From VGBV01 sp963780395 (GTDB lineage Bacteria > Actinomycetota > Thermoleophilia > Solirubrobacterales > 70-9): a stretch of DNA of 64,000 bases. A program made the translations under genes and the position numbers. Every line of letters begins with the position of its first letter. Position 1 is the stretch's first letter. The stretch lies in assembly GCA_963780395.1 (NCBI GenBank), contig CAWABY010000009.1:1-64000 (forward strand), given 5' to 3'. Positions 44,182 to 52,989 of the stretch are shown one piece after another. The notes beneath the pieces are model-generated. The model saw nothing but the letters and a program-made list of their open reading frames with translations. It did not search any database and had not been told where the DNA came from.

Positions 44182-45015
44182 GTGCAAGATCGAGGTCTCG
44201 CGTCCTACATCGCAGAGCTGATCGGAACGCTCGTGCTGGTCTTCATCGTCACCAGCGTCGTCGTTCTCTATGTCGCCTCGGGCCAGAACGCCCAGTTCGG
44301 ATCCGACTTCGCAGTGGTGGGCCTGACCCACGCCTTCGTGCTCTTCACGCTGATCGCCAGCGTCGGCATCGCCAGCGGCGGTCACTTCAACCCCGCGGTG
44401 ACGGCCGCGTTCATCGCGCTGCGCCGCATCGACCCCATCGACGGCCTCGTCTACATCCTCGCCCAGCTCTCGGGCGGCGTGCTCGGCGCGCTGATGACCA
44501 AGTGGCTGCTGCTGGACGAGGGCCGCGCCTCCGACTACGGCGTACCTCAGGTCAGCGACCTGGTCGGCAGCGCCGCCCAGGGCGCCGCGATCGAGGGCAT
44601 CGGCGCCTTCCTCCTGGTGCTGACGGTGCTGACCCTGGCGCTCAACCCCGAGACCCGCAAGTGGGCGCCGCTCGCGATCGGCGCCTCGCTCGGCTTCCTG
44701 GTGATGGTCTTCGGGCCGCTCACCGGCGGCTCCTTCAACCCGGCGCGCTGGTTCGGCCCGGCACTGGTCGGCAACGACTTCACCGACGCCTGGCTCTACG
44801 TCCTCGCCCCGCTCGTGGGCGGCGTGGTCGCCGCGGCTCTGTACAGGTTCGTGATCGAGCCGGCCAGCGGGCCCGCCCAGGAGGTCGCCGACGAGGTGGC
44901 CCCGCGCGGACCCGCTCCGCCCGCGGGCCAGTCGCCGCCCCTGCGCCAGGAGCACCCCGGCGGTGGCGGCGGACAGCCGCCTTCGAAGCCACCCGGCGGC
45001 ATCACCGGCGGCTAG
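44182..45015 (+). CDS. Aquaporin / MIP-family channel with Pro-Gly-rich tail
   Basis: A 277-residue channel with six helices. The two half-helix motifs are GGHFNPAV (NPA at 70-72) and GGSFNPARWFGPAL (NPA at 186-188 with the selectivity Arg189). The helix-5 segment AFLLVLTVLTLAL has no His at the usual water-filter position, so it may conduct glycerol or other small solutes rather than only water. The last 40 residues are Pro, Gly and Gln rich and presumably cytoplasmic. GTG 44182 follows AGGAGG at a wide spacing of eleven bases. It may serve osmotic balance. Confidence 0.85.
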   Translation: MQDRGLASYIAELIGTLVLVFIVTSVVVLYVASGQNAQFGSDFAVVGLTHAFVLFTLIASVGIASGGHFNPAVTAAFIALRRIDPIDGLVYILAQLSGGVLGALMTKWLLLDEGRASDYGVPQVSDLVGSAAQGAAIEGIGAFLLVLTVLTLALNPETRKWAPLAIGASLGFLVMVFGPLTGGSFNPARWFGPALVGNDFTDAWLYVLAPLVGGVVAAALYRFVIEPASGPAQEVADEVAPRGPAPPAGQSPPLRQEHPGGGGGQPPSKPPGGITGG

Positions 45016-45031
45016 CTAACCAGCCTGCAGC

Positions 45032-45481
45032 TCAGGCCAGGGCGGCCGCGATCTCGCCGATCGCGGCCCGCTCGTCATCGCTGACGCGCTCGCCGCTGAG
45101 GCCCAGGAAGCCCTCGCGCCGGGCGTTCGCGACCTTCTCGGCCAACCCGAGCACGAAGGTGCGGTACTCCTCGACCTCGCCGGGCTCGGCGCGTTCCTTG
45201 AGCAGCTCGATCGCGGCGCGCAGGTTCTCCAAGTTGTGCTGCTTCAGCTCCTCGGGGGAGCCCTTGCGCTCGCGGTCGATCTCGGGCTTCGCGGAGACGA
45301 TGTCGTCCAGCAGCTGGCTGGCGCCGTGCTGCTCGCGCGCCTCGGTGTAGGCCTTGGCCATCGAGAACGTCTCCTTGATCGAGCCGCCGCGGTCGGACAG
45401 CACCACCAGCAGGCCGGCGGCGGGCGGCGCCTCAAGCAGCGTTTCCCACTCCTCTGCGTTGAAGTCGGCCTTGGCGGTCAT
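45032..45481 (-). CDS. Conserved hypothetical protein, 149 residues
   Basis: An acidic, helical cytoplasmic protein: FNAEEWETLLEAPPAAGLLV, SDRGGSIKETFSMAKAYTEA, EYRTFVLGLAEKVANARREG and FLGLSGERVSDDERAAIGEI. This pattern recurs in actinobacterial proteins of unknown role. Its ATG overlaps the stop of the SHOCT gene by four bases (ATGA), so the pair is translationally coupled. Its 3' end is convergent with the aquaporin gene. Confidence 0.65.
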   Translation of the reverse strand: MTAKADFNAEEWETLLEAPPAAGLLVVLSDRGGSIKETFSMAKAYTEAREQHGASQLLDDIVSAKPEIDRERKGSPEELKQHNLENLRAAIELLKERAEPGEVEEYRTFVLGLAEKVANARREGFLGLSGERVSDDERAAIGEIAAALA

Positions 45482-45738
45482 CCGAGGAGCTTGGCCTTCT
45501 GGGCCGCGAACTCCTCGTCGGTGAGCACGCCGCTGTCGTGCAGTTCCCCCAGCTCCTTCAGCTGCGCGATCGGGTCAGCGGCAGGCGCGGCGGCCTGCGG
45601 GGGCGCCTGCGCGGGCGCGGCTCCCTGGTCCTCCTCAGCCCAGCGGGCGTTCTGCCGGCGCTGCACGCGCCCGCTGACAGTGCTCGCTGTTCCGGCAATG
45701 ACGGCCGTGCGTGCTACTCCACGAAGCAATCCAGGCAT
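45478..45738 (-). CDS. SHOCT-domain small protein
   Basis: An 86-residue protein. The N-terminus (GLLRGVARTAVIAGTASTVS) is weakly hydrophobic and may touch the membrane. A Pro/Ala/Gln-rich linker leads to the C-terminal SHOCT motif IAQLKELGELHDSGVLTDEE followed by FAAQKAKLLG. SHOCT domains are short oligomerisation modules. It lies 23 bp after the DUF6325 gene and is coupled to the next gene, giving a three-gene operon. Confidence 0.8.
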   Translation of the reverse strand: MPGLLRGVARTAVIAGTASTVSGRVQRRQNARWAEEDQGAAPAQAPPQAAAPAADPIAQLKELGELHDSGVLTDEEFAAQKAKLLG

Positions 45739-45761
45739 GACAGATCTCCTCTCGGTTCGGG

Positions 45762-46196
45762 CTAGGCCTCAGCGGCGTCGAGCGCCGCGACGATGGCCTG
45801 GACGGGGATGCGGCCGCTCGCGACGAGCTGGCCACCGGACTTGCGGACGGCCGTAGCAAACGGCGCCGCCCACACGTTCTCATAGACGAGCAGCGCGGCC
45901 GAGGTGCCAGGTTCGAGGGCCTCGCCGGCCGCGGCGACATCGTCGTCGCCGAGCAGTCCCGAGGATGCGCCCTCGAAGACCTTCAGCTCCTCCACCTGGC
46001 TCCCCAGGTCGGAGATCTCAACGCCGGCGACCGAGCCGTCGTCGCCCTTTGCAATGAAGGCGAGGTCCAGGATCCGGATCAGTCCACGGTCCACAAGGTC
46101 TACCAGCAGCGGCGCGGCCTCGCCTGTCGGCTGCTCTCCGGGCCACTCGACCACGATGTAGTCGATCGGCCCCATCTCAATTTCCTTAGCGCTCAA
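45762..46196 (-). CDS. DUF6325-family protein
   Basis: A 144-residue soluble protein. MGPIDYIVVEWPGEQPTGEA and LLVDLVDRGLIRILDLAFIA are the hallmark of DUF6325, which often occurs next to SHOCT proteins in actinobacteria. The rest (FEGASSGLLGDDDVAAAGEA, LEPGTSAALLVYENVWAAPF) resembles the DUF1269 stress-protein group. It may be made under membrane or osmotic stress, an inference from these associations only. GTG/ATG 46196 starts seven codons before the conserved MGPIDY. A preceding GAAAGGAGGGG is its ribosome site. Confidence 0.75.
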   Translation of the reverse strand: MSAKEIEMGPIDYIVVEWPGEQPTGEAAPLLVDLVDRGLIRILDLAFIAKGDDGSVAGVEISDLGSQVEELKVFEGASSGLLGDDDVAAAGEALEPGTSAALLVYENVWAAPFATAVRKSGGQLVASGRIPVQAIVAALDAAEA

Positions 46197-46250
46197 AGCC
46201 CCCTCCTTTCAGAATCCGTTCTGTTCGATCCCGCTTCACGGGCGCCCAGT

Positions 46251-48305
46251 CTATGAGTTGTGCGGCGCGACCTTCTGGCCCGACTCCCGCAGCCAGCCCC
46301 GGAGCGCGTCGTGCATGGCGCGGACTCCGACGATCGGGCCCGCCGGTTCGCTCCAGGCGCTGGGGACGAGAGCGAACGGGTGGCTCTGCCAGCCGCCGAG
46401 CCCGCCGTGGGAGCCCATGAACTCCTCGAAGGGCGCGCACTCGTTCACGGCCGGGTCGAACATGCAGTTGACGAGGATGTCGGGGCAGTGTGGGAAGTCA
46501 TGTGTTCGGCGCAGGTGGTCGCCGGCGTTCGGGCCGAAATGCCCAAGTGGGTCATCGCCGGTGACCTGGTCGTCGCGCAGCCGGCGCGAACCCGAGCCGC
46601 CCAGCACGATCGGGCCGTCAGCCTCGCTGTCCACCATCACGAAGCCGATCCCGGGGTGCCCGCTCAACGTCCTCAGCAGCTCCGGGTGCAGGGAGTCGAT
46701 CTCCTCGCGCTTCATCCGGTGCTCGCGCTCGGGCAGTGAGACGAGGCCGAGTCCGCCGGACGCGAGCACGATCGCCTCGTGCTCCGAGCCGGGGCCGCTC
46801 TCGGTCGCCTCGATGGCCTCCCGGCCCGCCCCCAGCACCACCTCGCCGTCGACGAGCTGGCCGCGGGTGGCGCGCGCGAGCGCGCGGCCGCCGGCGTTGT
46901 CCTCGTCGCGGGCGTCGGTCAGCGCGCCGCCAAGGCTGGTCATACCCTCGTCGGCCGCCTCCGGTGCGAAGACCTCTCCGTGGGCCAGCGCGCCCTTGAC
47001 CAGATCGGGCAGCTCGATGTCGTAGCGCTGCCGGAACGGGCGGCCCTGCGTCTGGCCGTGATCCGAAAGCACGACCAGGTGGTAGGGGCGGGGCGCCTGC
47101 TTCACTGCGCTCTCCAGCCGGGCGAGCTGCGCGTCGTGCTGCTTCAGGACCGCGAAGGCGTCGGGCTGCTCGATGCCCGAGTGGTGGGCGACCTCGTCGT
47201 AGCCGACGAAGGTCGAGTAGACGACGGGCACGCCTTCGACGATGTCGCCCATCAGGCTGGCGACGTTCAGGTCTCGCATGACCACGGTGATAGCGCCACG
47301 CATCCAGGGGTAGAGCCCGCCGCGGTCGATGTGCTCCTCGCCGGCCTTGCGCTGGCGGCGTGCCGCGCGCCGCTCCAGGAAGACGTCCCAGAAGTAGCGG
47401 GCGAAGGTGCGCGTGAGGGCGAACGGGTCGCCGAAGTAGGCGAAGTACTCCTTGGAGCCGGAGCGCTCGCGGTCGCGCAGCACGCTCATCGTCGCCGAGC
47501 ACCGCGGCGCGTCCCCCGAGAACATGTTGCCCCGGCTGGCGCCACCCACGGCCAGTAGCCCGCCGCCGTCCGACCGGCGGCGCTCGATCGCGACCGCGTC
47601 CTTGCCGTGGTTCGAGACCATCGTCTGGCCGGTCTCCTTCTCGTACCAGCGGAAGGCGGGCATGTCGTGGTTGGAGCCCAGGAGCAGCCCGGCCTGGCTG
47701 GCGCCCGTCTGCGAGGAGAGGTCGCACTCCCAGCCGATCAGCCGATGAGAGCCGTCGGCGAGCCAGCGCGCCATGACCGGCGCGTGCCCGGCCTTGAGCG
47801 CGCGGCGCAGGACCGGCTCGGCCAGACCGTCGATCTCGAACAGGATCACCCCTGGGACGTCGGTGCGGTTCTCGTCGCGCACCCTGCGCGCGCGACGGCG
47901 CACGATCCGGAGCTGGCGGGCGTCGTCGTCGAAGCTGAAGGCCGGCCCCAGGATCATCAGCGCCAGCGAGAGCAGGAAGGAGGCGCCGAGGGCTTGGATG
48001 AAGCTCGGCGCATTGCCGTCGACGATCTCGATCGCGATGGCGACCAGCCCCGCGTTCAGTACAAGCGATGCGAGGCCGAAGGTGAGCACGGTCAGCGGCA
48101 GCACGATCCTGATCACAAGCGGCCACAGCACGACGGTGAGCAGCGTCATCAAGCCCGTTGCGAACAGGGCGGCCCGGAAGCTGGTGCTTTCGAATCCGCG
48201 CAGGAGCTGGACCACGACCCAGAAGACGGCCGCGACCGCGACCCAGAGGAGCAGGCCGCGCACTGCGATCCCGATCCAGCGCCGAGCTGTTCCCGGCTCG
48301 CTCAC
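46251..48305 (-). CDS. Holin-like membrane domain fused to alkaline-phosphatase-superfamily phosphodiesterase
   Basis: A 684-residue protein. The first 135 residues form four helices (GIAVRGLLLWVAVAAVFWVV, ATGLMTLLTVVLWPLVIRIV, LTFGLASLVLNAGLVAIAIE, GASFLLSLALMILGPAF), like phage-holin-4/DUF350-type modules. A basic linker follows. The rest is of the alkaline-phosphatase/NPP superfamily: ILFEIDGLAEPVLRRAL (metal Asp), LSSQTGASQAGLLLGS (nucleophile loop), FVGYDEVAHHSGIEQPDAF and LVVLSDHGQTQGRPF (metal Asp/His), GSHGGLGGWQSHPF. The active site probably faces outward or the cytoplasm depending on topology. GTG 48305 follows GGGGAGAGAGG. Substrate unknown; lipid or glycan phosphodiesters are possible. 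Confidence 0.75.
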   Translation of the reverse strand: MSEPGTARRWIGIAVRGLLLWVAVAAVFWVVVQLLRGFESTSFRAALFATGLMTLLTVVLWPLVIRIVLPLTVLTFGLASLVLNAGLVAIAIEIVDGNAPSFIQALGASFLLSLALMILGPAFSFDDDARQLRIVRRRARRVRDENRTDVPGVILFEIDGLAEPVLRRALKAGHAPVMARWLADGSHRLIGWECDLSSQTGASQAGLLLGSNHDMPAFRWYEKETGQTMVSNHGKDAVAIERRRSDGGGLLAVGGASRGNMFSGDAPRCSATMSVLRDRERSGSKEYFAYFGDPFALTRTFARYFWDVFLERRAARRQRKAGEEHIDRGGLYPWMRGAITVVMRDLNVASLMGDIVEGVPVVYSTFVGYDEVAHHSGIEQPDAFAVLKQHDAQLARLESAVKQAPRPYHLVVLSDHGQTQGRPFRQRYDIELPDLVKGALAHGEVFAPEAADEGMTSLGGALTDARDEDNAGGRALARATRGQLVDGEVVLGAGREAIEATESGPGSEHEAIVLASGGLGLVSLPEREHRMKREEIDSLHPELLRTLSGHPGIGFVMVDSEADGPIVLGGSGSRRLRDDQVTGDDPLGHFGPNAGDHLRRTHDFPHCPDILVNCMFDPAVNECAPFEEFMGSHGGLGGWQSHPFALVPSAWSEPAGPIVGVRAMHDALRGWLRESGQKVAPHNS

Positions 48306-48356
48306 CTCTCTCCCCTCATGCCGCGCAAACCTATCGGGAAGTAGGGTTCCCTCCTG

Positions 48357-48626
48357 ATGGGTTGCTTCGTCGCCCTCTTCGCGCTGATCTCGCCGCGGCT
48401 CGCGCTGTTCGTGCTGTGGATCTTCAGCGACGTGCTCGAGCGCGCCTACGACGACTGGATCGTGCCGGTCCTGGGCTTCTTCTTGCTGCCCTGGACGACG
48501 CTGGCCTACGCCGCGTTCTGGTCCTGGGGCGATAACGGTGTCGAAGGCTTCGAGTGGTTCTTCGTGGTCCTCGCCTTCCTGATCGACCTGGGCTCCTGGG
48601 CTCAGGGCCAGCGCGCGCGCGAATAG
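48357..48626 (+). CDS. Small integral membrane protein
   Basis: An 89-residue protein of two or three helices: VALFALISPRLALFVLWIFS, VPVLGFFLLPWTTLAYAAFW and WFFVVLAFLIDLGSW. Loops carry RAYDDW. Such tiny membrane proteins are frequent in actinobacteria, with no known role. It lies ten bases before fbiC on the same strand and is probably on the same message. Confidence 0.7.
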   Translation: MGCFVALFALISPRLALFVLWIFSDVLERAYDDWIVPVLGFFLLPWTTLAYAAFWSWGDNGVEGFEWFFVVLAFLIDLGSWAQGQRARE

Positions 48627-48635
48627 AGGCCCGAT

Positions 48636-50835
48636 ATGCGGCGCGTCACCTTCTCGCGCAACTACACCCTCTCCCTCTCGCGCACGTGCCAGTGCTTCTG
48701 CAAGTACTGCGCCTTCGCGACCCACCGGGCCCACATCCACGACCCCGGCGAGGTCGACCGGCGGCTGGAGGAGGCGTCACGCCGCAACGCGAAGGAGCTG
48801 CTCGTCCTCACCGGCGAGCGGCCCGAGGTCAACCCCGAGGTGGCCGAGAGGCTGCGTTCCTGGGGACACGACGACTTCACCTCGTACGTCGCCTGGGTCT
48901 GCGAGCGGGCGCTGGAGCGGGGGATCCTGCCCCACACAAACCTCGGCGTGCTCTCCCACGAGGACCTGTCCCGCCTGCGCGAGGTGACGGCCTCCCAGGG
49001 CCTGATGCTCGAGTCCGTCTCCGAGCGGCTGATGGAGACCGTCCACGCCGGCTCGCCGACCAAGCACCCCGCCCGGCGGCTGGCGACCATCGAGGCCGCC
49101 GGCGAGCTGCAGCATCCCGTTCACGAGCGGCATCCTCGTCGGCATCGGCGAGACGGAGGAGGAGCGCGTCGCGTCGCTCGAGGCGATCGCCGAGGTCCAC
49201 GAGCGCCACGGCCACATCCAGGAGGTGATCCTCCAGAACTACGTCCCGCACCCTCGCTACTACGGGCAGGAGGTGGCCGAGATCGCAGACGAGTCCTCGC
49301 GCAAGCGCTGGGAGGCGGGCATCACCAACGGCCAGCCGGTGCCGCGCCCCGACTGGGCCTGCGACGTGACGATCGAGGACATGAAGCGGCTGATCGCCGA
49401 GACGCAAGCGGCTGATGCCGGACGTCGGGGTCCAGGTTCCCCCGAACCTGGCCGACTGGTGGCCGGAGCTGGTCGAGGCCGGCGCGACCGACCTCGGCGG
49501 GCTCTCGGCGAACGGCGATCACATCTCGCCCGAGCACCCGTTCCCGAGCCCTCACCAGGTCCGCAAGCGGCTGGCGCCCGAAGGGCTACGCGCTCACCGA
49601 GCGGCTCTGCGTCTACCCGCAGTACCTGGAGCCGGAGTGGATGGAGCAGGGCGTGCTCGACGTGGTCAAGCTCAAGTACTGGAGCTTCATCCCGCGCAAG
49701 GGCTCCGGGCGCCGGCAGCAGGCGCCGCCGGATCCCGAGGTCGCCCCGCGGGCGATCGAGCGCGGGCGCGAAGGGGCGAGTCGCTGACCCAGGAGGAGCT
49801 GACGGCGCTGTTCGCCGAGACGCGGCCGGAGGTGATCGAGGAGATGCGGGTCGCGGCCGACGAGCTGCGGGCCGAGCTCGCGGGGGAGACCACGACCTTC
49901 GTCGTCAACCGCAACATCAACTTCACCAACGTCTGCGTGGTCGGCTGCGCCTTCTGCGGCTTCGGCCAGGGCAAGCGCTCGCCCGACGCCTACCTGGTGG
50001 AGCGAGGACGACTTCGTCGCGCGCGTCAACGAGGCGGTCGAGTTCGGCGCCACCGAGATCTGCATGCAGGGCGGCATCCACCCCGACTACACGCTCGAGC
50101 ACTACGGGCGCTGGCTGGAGCTGGCGAAGGAGGTGGCGCCCCAGATCCACCTGCACGCCTACTCGCCGATGGAGGTCCACTTCATGTGCGAGCGCTCGGG
50201 CAAGAGCCCGGACGAGGTGTTCGAGTACCTGATCGAGTGCGGGCTGGGCTCGACGCCCGGCACGGCCGCCGAGGTACTGGACGACGGGGTACGCCAGCGC
50301 ATCTCGCCCAACAAGCTGCCGGTCGCGCGCTGGGTGGAGATCATCGAGGCCTCCCACCGCGCCGGCCTGCGCTCGACCTCGACGGTGATGTTCGGGCACA
50401 TCGAGGAGCCGCGGCGAGCTGGCCCGCCACATGCGGGTGGTCCGCGAGCTGCAGGAGCGAACCGGCGGCATCACCGAGTTCGTGCCGCTCAGCTTCATCC
50501 CGTTCAACACGCTGCTCGGGCGCACCCACGGGGTCGAGGAGATCTCCCGCGCCGAGAACCTGAAGCACACGGCCGCCTTCCGCCTCGCCCTGGGCAGGAC
50601 GATCACGAACCTGCAGGCGAGCTGGGTGAAGATGGGCCTGGACGCCGCCACCGAGAGCCTGCGCTGGGGCGTCAACGACCTCGGCGGCACCCTGATGGAG
50701 GAGAACATCTCGCGCATGGCGGGCTCACAGCACGGCGTCCGCCTGGAGCCAGAGCAGCTTGTCGAGGCCGCGCGCCGCGCCGGCCGCACCCCGGCCCAGC
50801 GCACGACTCTCTACGAGATCGTCGAGACGTATTAG
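48636..50835 (+). pseudogene. fbiC: FO synthase FbiC (fused CofG-CofH radical-SAM enzyme), multiple frameshifts
   Basis: FbiC makes the F420 chromophore FO from tyrosine and a flavin precursor. The CofG half begins SRNYTLSLSRTCQCFCKYCA, whose CxxxCxxC binds the first iron-sulfur cluster. Shifts follow near 49110 (to SGILVGIGETEEERVASLEA), 49405 (to DVGVQVPPNLADWWPELVEA), 49570 (to LCVYPQYLEPEWMEQGVLDV) and 49770 (to LTQEELTALFAETRPE). The CofH half has NINFTNVCVVGCAFCGF, the second CxxxCxxC; further shifts occur near 50000 (to EICMQGGIHPDYTLEHY) and 50415 (to EFVPLSFIPFNTLLGR). In all about six indels in 2.2 kb. Both catalytic motifs are intact. Since the rest of F420 synthesis is intact here, sequence error is more likely than gene loss. 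Confidence 0.8.
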
Positions 50836-50884
50836 GAGCAATGTGGAGCGAAGCGACCCGAACGGTCGCGAGTAGCGCTGCTGC

Positions 50885-51493
50885 TCATGCTGTGCGCCGT
50901 CGACGGAGCAACAGAGCGGTTGCAAGCACTAGCGCGATCGCTCCGATGCCTGCCACGATCCACAAAGTCGTGTCGGAATCGTCCCCTGCGGAATCCATCG
51001 GAGCCTCGCTCGGCAGAATCCGAAGAATGTCGCCAGGACCCGTGTTGGCTATCAGGCTCCCGCGCGTGTCCCGCCCGCTCCGGGCGAAGATGACGAAGGC
51101 ATAGACGCCTGGCTCGATCTTCGGGACGGTAAAGCGAAGGTGCGAGTCCGAACCAGGTGGCTGCAGGTCCGGCGCGCGCGCTGTTGCACCGCTAGTGCTG
51201 CCGAGGAACAGGAAGGGACGCTGCCGTGGTGGGGCTGCGGCGGTCCGGATGCAGCGCGCGTTGTCGCGGCAGGGATAGGGCCGCGGGGCTTTAACGGCGG
51301 GCACGAGCGAAATGGGAAAGGTCGCATCGGCAGGGCACGCCCCACAGGCGATCCGAACATCGACCTGCTCGCCCGGTCTCGCGACTTTCGGACTCAGGCC
51401 GACGACGGTGGTATCCGCGGTCGCCGGCGACGCGGCGACAAGAACTAGAAGCGGGCCAAGGGTCCAGGCTAGTTTGCGAGAGAGCGTGTACAC
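50885..51493 (-). CDS. Exported protein with C-terminal membrane anchor
   Basis: A 202-residue protein. The signal peptide is LAWTLGPLLVLVAASPATAD. The exterior domain has Cys pairs (VRIACGACPADATF, PYPCRDNARCIRT) and a strand-rich end (SHLRFTVPKIEPGVYAFVIF), similar to immunoglobulin-like modules. A helix, LWIVAGIGAIALVLATALLL, and RRRRTA close the chain, giving an outward-facing anchored protein. The family is not recognised. It is read in the same direction as the M1 peptidase gene, 13 bp after it, so they could be co-transcribed. Confidence 0.6.
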   Translation of the reverse strand: MYTLSRKLAWTLGPLLVLVAASPATADTTVVGLSPKVARPGEQVDVRIACGACPADATFPISLVPAVKAPRPYPCRDNARCIRTAAAPPRQRPFLFLGSTSGATARAPDLQPPGSDSHLRFTVPKIEPGVYAFVIFARSGRDTRGSLIANTGPGDILRILPSEAPMDSAGDDSDTTLWIVAGIGAIALVLATALLLRRRRTA

Positions 51494-51506
51494 GGTGATT
51501 GCCGCG

Positions 51507-52922
51507 CTAGGGCGCGTGGGCCAATGGGCCCGTCGGCTTCGCCGGCCGGAACAGCCAGAGGTGGAAGAAGGGGTTGAGGTCGCGGCCGGCGTGCTGCTCG
51601 GCGAGCGCGATGAAGTCGGGGATCGTGCCCGTGCCGTAGCGGCGCTGGGCGACCCAGTCGCGGATGAGCGCGTAGAAGGTCGCGTTGCCGAGCTCGCGCC
51701 GCAGCGCCTCGACCGTCATGGCGCCGCGCTCGTAGACGGAGATGGCGAACAGCTTCTTCGGTGTGCCGACCGCGCCGGGCGCGGGGCGCCAGTAGGAATC
51801 GAAGCTCGCGGGCAGTGAGTAGGAGCGCCGGAAGCTCGACCCGAGCGACTGCTCGCCGACGTGGTCGCGCCACAGCCACATCGACCACTGCGCGAACCCC
51901 TCGGCCAGCCAGATGTCCTGCCAGCGCGCGAACCCGACTGCGTCGCCGAACCACTGGTGCGCGATCTCGTGCGCGTGGATCCCGCCCTTCGGCGGGAAGC
52001 TGTAGATCGGGCGGGTCTGGGTCTCGAGCGCGAGAAACCCTTGGCTCGAATCGACGATCGCCCCGATCGAGTCGAACGGGTAGGGGCCGAACCGGTGGCC
52101 GAAGAGCCTCAGCATCCCGGCGGTCCTGTCAATGCCCTTGGACGGTCGCTTGGCGACTTCAGGGTCGACCGCGACGATCGAGGGCAGGCCGGCGATGCGG
52201 GAGCGGAAGAGGCGGAAGCGCCCGATTGCGACGGTTGCGAGGTAGGCGGCCATCGGCTGGGACTCGGCCCAGCGCCAAAGCCGCCTCTTGCCGCGGCGGC
52301 CGACATCGACCAGGCGGCCGTTCGAGACCGCCTTCAGCCTCTTCGGCACCGTGAACTCCAGGTTCCAGGTGGCCTTGTCGGTGAGGTCGGCGTTGGACGG
52401 CAGCCAGCTCGGCGCCCCCTGGGGCTCCGCCGCGACGAGCGCCCCGTCGCGGGTCTCGATCCAGCCCTCGTGGCGGCCATCGGGGTCCCTGACCGCCCTC
52501 GGGCGGCCCCGGTAGCGGACGGTGACCGAGAACCCCTGCCCGCTCGGGATGGCTGCGCCCGGCGTCACGAACAGCTTCGCCCCCTGGTGCCGGAACGGGA
52601 CGCGAGCGCCGTCGAGGTTCACGCTCTTGACTTTCAGCCAGGGCCGCATGTCGAAGCTGAAGCCGCTCAGGTCCTGGGTCGCCGTCGCGGCTGTCACGAC
52701 CTCGCCCGAAATGGCGCGGCTGCCCGGACCGTAGGCGAGCCGAACGTCGTAGTGGCTCGCGTCGTAGCCGCCGTTGCCGAGGTGCGGGAAGAAGGAGTCG
52801 CCGCTTCCGCTCGCGCCTTGGCTCGCGGCCGGGGCTCGGGCGGGCGTCGCCGCGATCAGGAGCGCCGCCACGGCGACTCCCGCCGCCGCAGCCCTGGCCG
52901 CGCCCCCCCTGGTCAGCACCAT
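51507..52922 (-). CDS. Secreted M1-family (gluzincin) metallopeptidase
   Basis: A 471-residue exported zinc peptidase. After an Ala-rich signal peptide comes the M1 beta-sandwich (GGYDASHYDVRLAYGPGSRA). The catalytic domain has HEIAHQWFGD near 318 and WLAEGFAQW about 20 residues later, giving HExxH...E. The exopeptidase GxMEN motif is replaced by ALETQT (GFLALETQTRPIYSF), which keeps one Glu, so strict aminopeptidase activity is uncertain. A catalytic Tyr is likely in FAISVYERGAMTVEALRREL. It is shorter than large M1 enzymes, lacking the C-terminal helical domain. ATG 52922 starts the signal. Confidence 0.85.
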   Translation of the reverse strand: MVLTRGGAARAAAAGVAVAALLIAATPARAPAASQGASGSGDSFFPHLGNGGYDASHYDVRLAYGPGSRAISGEVVTAATATQDLSGFSFDMRPWLKVKSVNLDGARVPFRHQGAKLFVTPGAAIPSGQGFSVTVRYRGRPRAVRDPDGRHEGWIETRDGALVAAEPQGAPSWLPSNADLTDKATWNLEFTVPKRLKAVSNGRLVDVGRRGKRRLWRWAESQPMAAYLATVAIGRFRLFRSRIAGLPSIVAVDPEVAKRPSKGIDRTAGMLRLFGHRFGPYPFDSIGAIVDSSQGFLALETQTRPIYSFPPKGGIHAHEIAHQWFGDAVGFARWQDIWLAEGFAQWSMWLWRDHVGEQSLGSSFRRSYSLPASFDSYWRPAPGAVGTPKKLFAISVYERGAMTVEALRRELGNATFYALIRDWVAQRRYGTGTIPDFIALAEQHAGRDLNPFFHLWLFRPAKPTGPLAHAP

Positions 52923-52989
52923 GGCGGGATTATCGGCATCGACGCCGCCCGCCGCAAGCGCCGGGCCCTTGCGGCGGGACAATGGGCGC

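Noticed and set aside
46251..48305. Phage lysis gene because of holin-like helices
   Set aside because: The helices are fused to a phosphodiesterase domain and no other phage gene is present.
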